Source: JBAZWV01 sp041660225
Lineage (GTDB): Bacteria; Patescibacteriota; Patescibacteriia; 2-12-FULL-60-25
Assembly (NCBI GenBank): GCA_041660225.1
Contig: JBAZWV010000002.1
Location: forward strand, 186,001-250,000
Length of the DNA: 64,000 nt
Reading direction: 5' to 3'
The translations under genes and the position numbers were made by a program. Below, one piece after another: positions 59,014 through 64,000 of this stretch. Below the pieces are notes generated by a model. That model worked only from the letters and a program-made list of their open reading frames with translations. It did no database searches and was not told the DNA's origin. Numbering within the stretch: the stretch's first letter is position 1; each line of letters begins with the position of its first letter.

Positions 59014-59045
59014 GACCCTGATATGGAGTATACTTGGCCCAAGAT

Positions 59046-59219
59046 ATGCCCCCTTCCACACAGGATCTGAAGCACCTCCACAACGTCATGGTGGCCTACA
59101 AGGCAACGCTTCAGAACATTGTTTCCACGCATAAAAAACGCGTCAAAAAAGCCATGCAAGAAGTGGACGTGGAAAAGGTGCGCGCGATTCGGGAAGAAGT
59201 GCGGCAAAACGGAGAATAA
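59046..59219 (+). CDS. Small charged helical protein, 57 residues
   Basis: Not recognised. From ATG 59046 (MPPSTQDLKHLHNVM) it encodes a single long amphipathic helix with many Lys/Arg/Glu (STHKKRVKKAMQEVDVEKVRAIREEVRQ) that could dimerise as a coiled coil. A TATACT box (59029-59034) lies 11 bases upstream, again a leaderless pattern. The stop is one base from the end of convergent eno. It could be a real small protein or a chance frame; the promoter box and tight fit between neighbours favour real. Confidence 0.55.
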   Translation: MPPSTQDLKHLHNVMVAYKATLQNIVSTHKKRVKKAMQEVDVEKVRAIREEVRQNGE

Positions 59220-59220
59220 C

Positions 59221-60483
59221 TTACAGCTCTCCTTCAATCGCCAGCAAACGGTTATATTTTTCGACGCGCTCAGATCGCGAGAGTGAACCTGTTTTGATAT
59301 ATTCCGCGCCAGAGGCAACCGCGAGGTCCGCGATCGTCGTGTCATCCGTTTCACCGGAACGGTGTGAGATGATAACGGCGAAGCCAGCGCGCTGCGCGAC
59401 TTGAATCGCATCAACCGTTTCGGTCAGTGTTCCGATCTGGTTGGGTTTGATCAAAATCGCCGTTGCCGCTTTTTCCTCAATGCCACGCGTGAGGCGTTTC
59501 ACATTGGTGACGAAAAAATCGTCGCCGACAATAAGACTTTTCTTTTTCAAAACTGGAACCGCCTTTTTCCACGCGGACCAATCATCCTCGGCAAATGGAT
59601 CTTCGATGGACATGAGTGGAAAATCTTTCTGCCACTGCTCGTATCGCGTCAGTAGCTTACTCGCGCTATATCGCGTTCCACCTTCGGCCTTGAAGACGTA
59701 CGTCTTCGCTTTCTTATTATAAAATTCGCTTGCCGCAACATCCGTCGCAAGCGCAATTTCTTTCCCGGGAACATATCCTGCTTTCTTGATCGCCTTCACA
59801 AGCAGCTCAAACGCCGCTTCCACATTCGGGAGCTTCGGCGCGAAGCCGCCTTCATCTCCAACCGTTGTGACAAATCCTTGTTCTTTAAGAAGTTTCGCAA
59901 GCGCGTGAAATGTTTCCGCTCCGGCACGAAGGCGTTCTGCGAACGAGCGCTGACGCGGAAGCAACATGCATTCCTGCACATCGAGCGACCAATCCGCATG
60001 CGCACCGCCATTCAGCACATTCATCATCGGCACAGGCAACGAAGCGGGTTTGGAAAAACGGAACGTGTGACGCAATGATTTCCAGAGCGGCAAGTTGCGA
60101 TGAACCGCAAGCGACTGCGCGACGGCGAGTGACACGGCGAGCATCGCATTCGCACCAAGCGATGACTTGTTGGATGTTCCATCAAGCTCAAACATCACAT
60201 GATCGATATCCATCTGTCGCTTTGCATCAACGCCGCGCAACACCTTCGCGATGCGATCATTCACATTCTTTACCGCTTTCTGAACGCCCTTGCCTCCATA
60301 CCGCTTTCCACCATCACGCAGCTCCAACGCTTCGTGCGATCCTGTTGATGCGCCGGACGGCACTTTCGCTTCAGACGACGCGCCTGATGAGAGCGTCACG
60401 CGACACGCCACCGTGGGATTTCCACGCGAGTCGAGAACCTCGCGCGCAACAACAGAAGAAATTTTGGAGGAAGAAAAGAGCAT
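59221..60483 (-). CDS. eno: Enolase
   Basis: 2-phosphoglycerate to phosphoenolpyruvate. 420 residues from ATG 60483. AREVLDSRGNPTVACRV, VPSGASTGSHEALELRD, the catalytic Glu region VGDEGGFAPKL, metal acids in ATDVAASEFY, MSIEDPFAEDDW and VGDDFFVTN, catalytic lysine in ILIKPNQIGT, and ISHRSGETDDTTIADLAV near the end. One local variation: the strand usually NVDIQEFM reads SLDVQECML. Six bases after the DUF5654 gene, part of pgk-DUF5654-eno. Confidence 0.97.
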   Translation of the reverse strand: MLFSSSKISSVVAREVLDSRGNPTVACRVTLSSGASSEAKVPSGASTGSHEALELRDGGKRYGGKGVQKAVKNVNDRIAKVLRGVDAKRQMDIDHVMFELDGTSNKSSLGANAMLAVSLAVAQSLAVHRNLPLWKSLRHTFRFSKPASLPVPMMNVLNGGAHADWSLDVQECMLLPRQRSFAERLRAGAETFHALAKLLKEQGFVTTVGDEGGFAPKLPNVEAAFELLVKAIKKAGYVPGKEIALATDVAASEFYNKKAKTYVFKAEGGTRYSASKLLTRYEQWQKDFPLMSIEDPFAEDDWSAWKKAVPVLKKKSLIVGDDFFVTNVKRLTRGIEEKAATAILIKPNQIGTLTETVDAIQVAQRAGFAVIISHRSGETDDTTIADLAVASGAEYIKTGSLSRSERVEKYNRLLAIEGEL

Positions 60484-60488
60484 ACAAA

Positions 60489-60773
60489 TCAATGTTTAGT
60501 ATAACGGCGTTCTGCCGCCTTGGTAACGCGTGAAAGACGAATACCGATCCAGACGACGAGCGCCGTAATAAGAAGAGCATACAGAATCTTCGCCCAGAGA
60601 CTGCTCGCAGGACCAAAGAGACGAAGAAACAGGGTTTGAATCGCATCGTTCCACGCAAGCGCTGCGACGAGCGAAAATGCCGCCGTCATCAGCTCAAGTG
60701 TTTTTTGGATAACGGAGAGACGCAGACCTTTCTCCTGTTCGGTTTCTCCGGGTTTTTTGTCTTCAATGGCCAT
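60489..60773 (-). CDS. DUF5654-like small membrane protein
   Basis: 94 residues with two transmembrane helices (about 28-45 and 62-82) separated by WNDAIQTLFLRLFGPASSLWAKI. The pattern LELMTAAFSLVAALAWNDAIQ followed by an aromatic second helix is that of DUF5654 proteins, frequent in Patescibacteria and of unknown function. It sits between pgk and eno with gaps of three and five bases, so it is co-translated with glycolytic enzymes; whether it is functionally related to them is unknown. Confidence 0.7.
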   Translation of the reverse strand: MAIEDKKPGETEQEKGLRLSVIQKTLELMTAAFSLVAALAWNDAIQTLFLRLFGPASSLWAKILYALLITALVVWIGIRLSRVTKAAERRYTKH

Positions 60774-60776
60774 AGA

Positions 60777-61979
60777 TTATTTTTTGGATGCAGCAAGCGC
60801 TTCGAGACCCGGAAGCTTGCCCGCCATCGTCATGAACTCAAGCATGGCTCCGCCACCGGTGGAAAGATGATCGATCCATTCCGACATGCCGCTCTGAAGA
60901 ACGATAGGCAGCGTATCCCCGCCTCCAACAACGCCATAACATTTCCCTTTACTGCGTGCCGCGATCGCACGCGCAATAACGAGCGATCCGTGTGAGAACG
61001 CACCGTATTCCGTCACGCCAAGCGGCCCGTTCCAGACGATGGTCCCTGCGCGCTTGATCTCATCCGACCACGCCATCATCGTTTCGGTGCCGATATCTCC
61101 GATCATCTCCTGCTTCTTCACCTTATGAACCGGGACGACATACGGATGCGCTTTCGCATCAATCGTTTTCGCGACGACCGCATCCACCGGCAATACAAGC
61201 TTCGGATGTTTCAGGAGTTTCCGCGCCGCGACGATGCCCGATTTCTCTACATACGATTTTCCGATCTGCATCTTCTTGGCCGCATAAAAGGCGTGCGCCA
61301 TGGCTCCGCCGACCAGGACACGATCCGCGATCGAAAGAAGTTTCGTTAACACATCAATCTTCGTAGACAATTTTGATCCACCGATCACCGCCAAAAACGG
61401 CTTCTTCGGTTTCTTCAACAGACGCTCAAGCCCCGCAACTTCATTCGCGAGTGACGCCCCCGCATACGCCGGAAGCTGCTTTGCAATCCCGACAACGGAA
61501 ACATGCGCGCGATGACAAGAAGCAAACGCATCATTCACGAACACGTCCCCAAGCGATGCATACGCCTTCGCAAGCTTGAGGTCGTTCTGTTCTTCACCTT
61601 TCAAAAATCGAACGTTCTCGAGCAAAAAAATCGAACCGTTCTTCGCACTCTGCACAGCCTTCGCAAGTTTTGCGAGATCCTTTTTGTCATCAACCGCTTC
61701 GCCGACAAAATGGATCTTGAGTCCGGACAAAACAGAGGCGATGTGCGCGAGTTTTTTTGTGGAGTGCGCGACATCGCGTTTCTTTGGACGACCAAGGTGC
61801 GTAAGCAACAATACAACCGCTCCACGTTTCGCAAAATCGCGGATCGTATCGAATGACCGTTCCATCTTCAGCGAATCCTCTTCTGTCCCCTTTCCCGCGA
61901 TTGGAATATTCCAATCAACACGAACGATCACCCGCTTTCCCTTAAGCGACATCGAAGCAGGTAAAACCCGAAGTTTCAT
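60777..61979 (-). CDS. pgk: Phosphoglycerate kinase
   Basis: 400 residues, full length. VIVRVDWNIPI, the substrate arginines in LTHLGRPKKR, SIFLLENVRFLKGE, VFVNDAFASCHRAHVSV, AVIGGSKLSTKIDVL, VWNGPLGVTEYGAF and the ATP loop GVVGGGDTLPIVL ... STGGGAMLEF. The ATG follows an extended -10 (TGgTATTCT) by six bases with a purine-rich stretch further up, a leaderless pattern. Upstream lies element C, so it is probably transcribed separately from gap. Confidence 0.97.
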   Translation of the reverse strand: MKLRVLPASMSLKGKRVIVRVDWNIPIAGKGTEEDSLKMERSFDTIRDFAKRGAVVLLLTHLGRPKKRDVAHSTKKLAHIASVLSGLKIHFVGEAVDDKKDLAKLAKAVQSAKNGSIFLLENVRFLKGEEQNDLKLAKAYASLGDVFVNDAFASCHRAHVSVVGIAKQLPAYAGASLANEVAGLERLLKKPKKPFLAVIGGSKLSTKIDVLTKLLSIADRVLVGGAMAHAFYAAKKMQIGKSYVEKSGIVAARKLLKHPKLVLPVDAVVAKTIDAKAHPYVVPVHKVKKQEMIGDIGTETMMAWSDEIKRAGTIVWNGPLGVTEYGAFSHGSLVIARAIAARSKGKCYGVVGGGDTLPIVLQSGMSEWIDHLSTGGGAMLEFMTMAGKLPGLEALAASKK

Positions 61980-62044
61980 ACCAATAGAATACCATATTCT
62001 CTCTTCCCCTTCCTTTTCTTTTTCTTCTTAGCGCATCGGTGCAC

Positions 62045-62145
62045 GTCTGACTACGAAAAAGATTTTTTCCGGCGAGGACTGTCGAGCGATCTAGCGAAGC
62101 GCTGAGCGAGTTCCGCAGCAGAAAAAATCTTTTTCGTAGTCAGAC
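62045..62145. repeat. Long-armed inverted repeat element C
   Basis: Perfect 25-bp inverted arms (62045-62069 and 62121-62145) around a 51-base core that is nearly the same as that of element B (GCGAGGACTGT, GATCTAGCGAAGCG, CGAGTTCCGC). Arm sequence is unrelated to the arms of A and B. It starts five bases after the stop of the metallophosphoesterase gene and precedes pgk. Confidence 0.88.
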
Positions 62146-62150
62146 TCCCC

Positions 62151-62930
62151 TCACACCCCCACCTCGACAATCACAATCTCCGGCCGTGCACCGATGCGCG
62201 GCCTTCCGCGTTCTTGTCCGAGCCCTCTCCCCATCACAAACGGCACGCCGTTTCTCATCTTTCGCCCGCCATCCGCAAACCGTCCGAGCTTCGCAGGAAT
62301 CCATGGCGCACCCAATATCGGCAACCGAATCTGCCCGCCGTGCGTATGTCCGACAAGAACAAGATCCGTTTTGCCGTGTTCAAGATCAAGCATGACATCC
62401 GGCTCATGCGCGATAAGAATATGTGGAACCACTGGATTGCTCCGCGCAAACGGCTGCGGCGCTCCGTACCAATGATCATCAAGACCCTGAATTTCCACTT
62501 CCTTTCCCTCCTGCTTCAGACGAATACTCCGATTCGTAAGATCCGCAAATCCCATATCGACAAACGCGGTTCGAATATCCTGCGGACGATCTAAAAAATC
62601 GTGATTCCCGAGCACGAAAAAAACGCCATCAGGCGCCCGAAGATCTTTAAGTGGCGCAAGCTTGCTCACCGCGCTCGCGTGATCAACGACAAAATCACCT
62701 CCCAGCACGACGATGTCTGGCGCATGTGCATTCGTCTCAAGCACAATACGCTCCCACCAGTTCGCTGGAATCGCTCCACCGGCATGAAAATCGGACAAGA
62801 ACGCGATCTTCAGCCACGTCGTCGGTTTCGCGATGAGCGGCTCACGATATTTTCGCACCGCAAGCCACCGCGGCTCGATGAAATAGCCGTAGATGAGAAT
62901 CAAGACGGCGAGTGCGATGAGGAGATACAT
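62151..62930 (-). CDS. Membrane-anchored metallophosphoesterase (YkuE-like)
   Basis: 259 residues. N-terminal membrane helix (YLLIALAVLILIYGYF), then the calcineurin-like fold: AFLSDFHAGG (metal Asp/His), VVLGGDFVVD, GNHDFLD (catalytic His), and the closing VGHTHGGQIRLP. YkuE-type enzymes act on phospholipids or UDP-diacyl sugar in the envelope; which substrate applies is unknown. Directly adjacent to gap (no gap in coding) and followed by element C. Confidence 0.9.
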   Translation of the reverse strand: MYLLIALAVLILIYGYFIEPRWLAVRKYREPLIAKPTTWLKIAFLSDFHAGGAIPANWWERIVLETNAHAPDIVVLGGDFVVDHASAVSKLAPLKDLRAPDGVFFVLGNHDFLDRPQDIRTAFVDMGFADLTNRSIRLKQEGKEVEIQGLDDHWYGAPQPFARSNPVVPHILIAHEPDVMLDLEHGKTDLVLVGHTHGGQIRLPILGAPWIPAKLGRFADGGRKMRNGVPFVMGRGLGQERGRPRIGARPEIVIVEVGV

Positions 62931-63947
62931 TTACGGTTGAAGCGCGACCGCCTTGGAAACCTGGATCGCGAGTTCCGCGAGACGATTCGAGTATCCCCAT
63001 TCGTTGTCGTACCACGCGAGAATCTTCACCATATCGCCATCCACAATCTGTGTGCACGGAAGATCCACGATGCATGATGCGGGATTGCCGATAAAATCGC
63101 TCGAAACAAGTTCTTCTTCCGTCACATCCAGAATCCCTTTATACAACGGACTCTTCGCAGCCTTCTTGAGCGTTGCGTTCACTTCTTCGATCGTCGTTTT
63201 CTTTTTGAGAAGGAAGGTGAAATCGGACAACGACACGCACGGCGTTGGAACGCGAATGGAAATACCATCGAACAGACCTTTTAATTCCGGAATGACTTCT
63301 GCCGTTGCGATCGCCGCTCCCGTCGTTGTCGGCACGATATTCTGTGCGGCCGCACGCGCTCGACGGAGATCTTTGTGCGGCCCGTCCTGCAATACCTGAT
63401 CCGCCGTATATGAGTGGATCGTCGTCATCATTGCTTTCTTGATTCCGAATGCTTCGTGCATGATCGCCGCAACCGGCGCAATACAATTCGTGGTACAGCT
63501 TGCATTGTTGATGACTTTCGATGTTTTGCCCGCGCCTTTTTCATTCACCCCGATTACATGCGTCGGAACTCCCCCGCCTTTTGCCGGAGCGGACAGAATC
63601 ACCCGCTTCGCTCCTGCGATCAAATGTTGCGACGCGCCTTCGAGATCCGTAAACCGCCCCGTGCATTCGAGCACAACATCCACTTTCATTTTTTCCCACG
63701 GCAACGCCTTCGGATCTTTCTCCGCAAGTACCGGAATCTTTTTTCCGTCTACGATAAGATTCTTTTCGTCATATCCGACCTTGTGATCCCACGCGTGATA
63801 CGTCGAATCGTGTTTCAAAAGATGCGCAAGCGTCTTCGCATCGGTCAGATCATTCACCGCAACGACGTTGAACCCAGGCATGGCGATTCCCGCTTTAAAC
63901 ACGTTCCGACCGATTCGGCCGAATCCGTTGATGGCGATAGTGGACAT
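62931..63947 (-). CDS. gap: Glyceraldehyde-3-phosphate dehydrogenase (type I)
   Basis: 338 residues from ATG 63947 (MSTIAINGFGRIGRNVFKAG); the longer frame to 63974 has no support. NAD site GFGRIGR with Asp33 in VNDLTD, favouring NAD over NADP; catalytic Cys151 in NNASCTTNC, the partner His in TTIHSYTADQ, the substrate loop GAAIATAEVIPELKG and the C-terminal WYDNEWGYSNRL. Opens the gap-phosphoesterase unit that precedes pgk-DUF5654-eno on the same strand. Confidence 0.97.
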   Translation of the reverse strand: MSTIAINGFGRIGRNVFKAGIAMPGFNVVAVNDLTDAKTLAHLLKHDSTYHAWDHKVGYDEKNLIVDGKKIPVLAEKDPKALPWEKMKVDVVLECTGRFTDLEGASQHLIAGAKRVILSAPAKGGGVPTHVIGVNEKGAGKTSKVINNASCTTNCIAPVAAIMHEAFGIKKAMMTTIHSYTADQVLQDGPHKDLRRARAAAQNIVPTTTGAAIATAEVIPELKGLFDGISIRVPTPCVSLSDFTFLLKKKTTIEEVNATLKKAAKSPLYKGILDVTEEELVSSDFIGNPASCIVDLPCTQIVDGDMVKILAWYDNEWGYSNRLAELAIQVSKAVALQP

Positions 63948-64000
63948 AGGAGGTGTAAACGGATTCTGCGTCATGCATTAAAAGGAAAAGCTGACTGTAC

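Noticed and set aside
62045..62145. Element C as an insertion sequence or MITE with terminal repeats
   Set aside because: No target-site duplication is visible, the arms differ between copies, and the shared sequence is in the middle rather than at the ends.

Overview
This 64 kb window looks like a chromosome segment from a bacterium of the Candidate Phyla Radiation (Patescibacteria), most likely Parcubacteria-affiliated. Four things point there: minimal, tightly packed genes with many ATGA stop/start overlaps; giant secreted Ig/TIG and Cys-rich proteins whose N-terminus resembles a type IV secretion pilin; a DUF5654-type membrane protein; and housekeeping genes with reduced or altered motifs. 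TGA acts as a stop and the standard bacterial code fits. Genus-level placement cannot be made from this sequence.

Layout. 1-1533: UvrD/PcrA helicase, cut by the window edge. 1613-6055 (minus): an orphan protein, then gpmI-nth-PAP2-mltG. 6263-11729: accessory genes (a Pro-rich one-pass membrane protein, HIT hydrolase, secreted trypsin-like protease, a cupredoxin-fold lipoprotein lacking copper ligands, tRNA-Asp, Rrf2-EVE-histidine phosphatase). 11726-16874 (minus): pyruvate kinase, nrdR, ftsZ, ftsA and a diacylglycerol/undecaprenol kinase. 16871-32754 (minus): ybeY preceded by a five-gene surface block that includes a 3637-residue protein and a 618-residue partner. 32866-37031 (minus): yqeY-rpsU, hisS, lepB and an unknown membrane protein. 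37096-43620: a nucleotidyltransferase, tRNA-Val and prmC, then (minus) rodA, a zinc ribbon protein, bL25, DUF3048 and an XRE-HTH/MurA fusion. 43659-49933: a membrane protein, gyrB, an orphan with a GTG start, then secE-nusG-rplK-(membrane protein)-rplA. 50002-54244: a compact dTTP module (dCTP deaminase, P-loop kinase, dut, thyA, folA, tmk). 54311-58977: a membrane protein and gatB, facing miaB-miaA. 59046-63947: a small helical protein and (minus) gap, a metallophosphoesterase, pgk, DUF5654, eno.

How the genes work together. The lower half of glycolysis is complete here (gap, pgk, gpmI, eno, pyk). Cell envelope and division are represented by ftsA, ftsZ, rodA, murA, mltG, PAP2, the lipid kinase and lepB. 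The surface block appears to be co-transcribed with ybeY, the lipid kinase and ftsA.

The observations I consider least ordinary are: (1) three intergenic elements with long perfect inverted arms of unrelated sequence, two of them around a nearly identical core; (2) an XRE-HTH domain fused to a full-length MurA, with an AT-rich palindrome over its own -10 box; (3) the pilin-anchored giant protein and its coupled partner; (4) a promoter grammar with an almost invariant 17-base spacer, a frequent C in the fourth -10 position and many starts 6-12 bases behind the -10 box; (5) a candidate L1 autoregulatory leader directly before rplA. All calls come from reading the sequence only; no database search was run.
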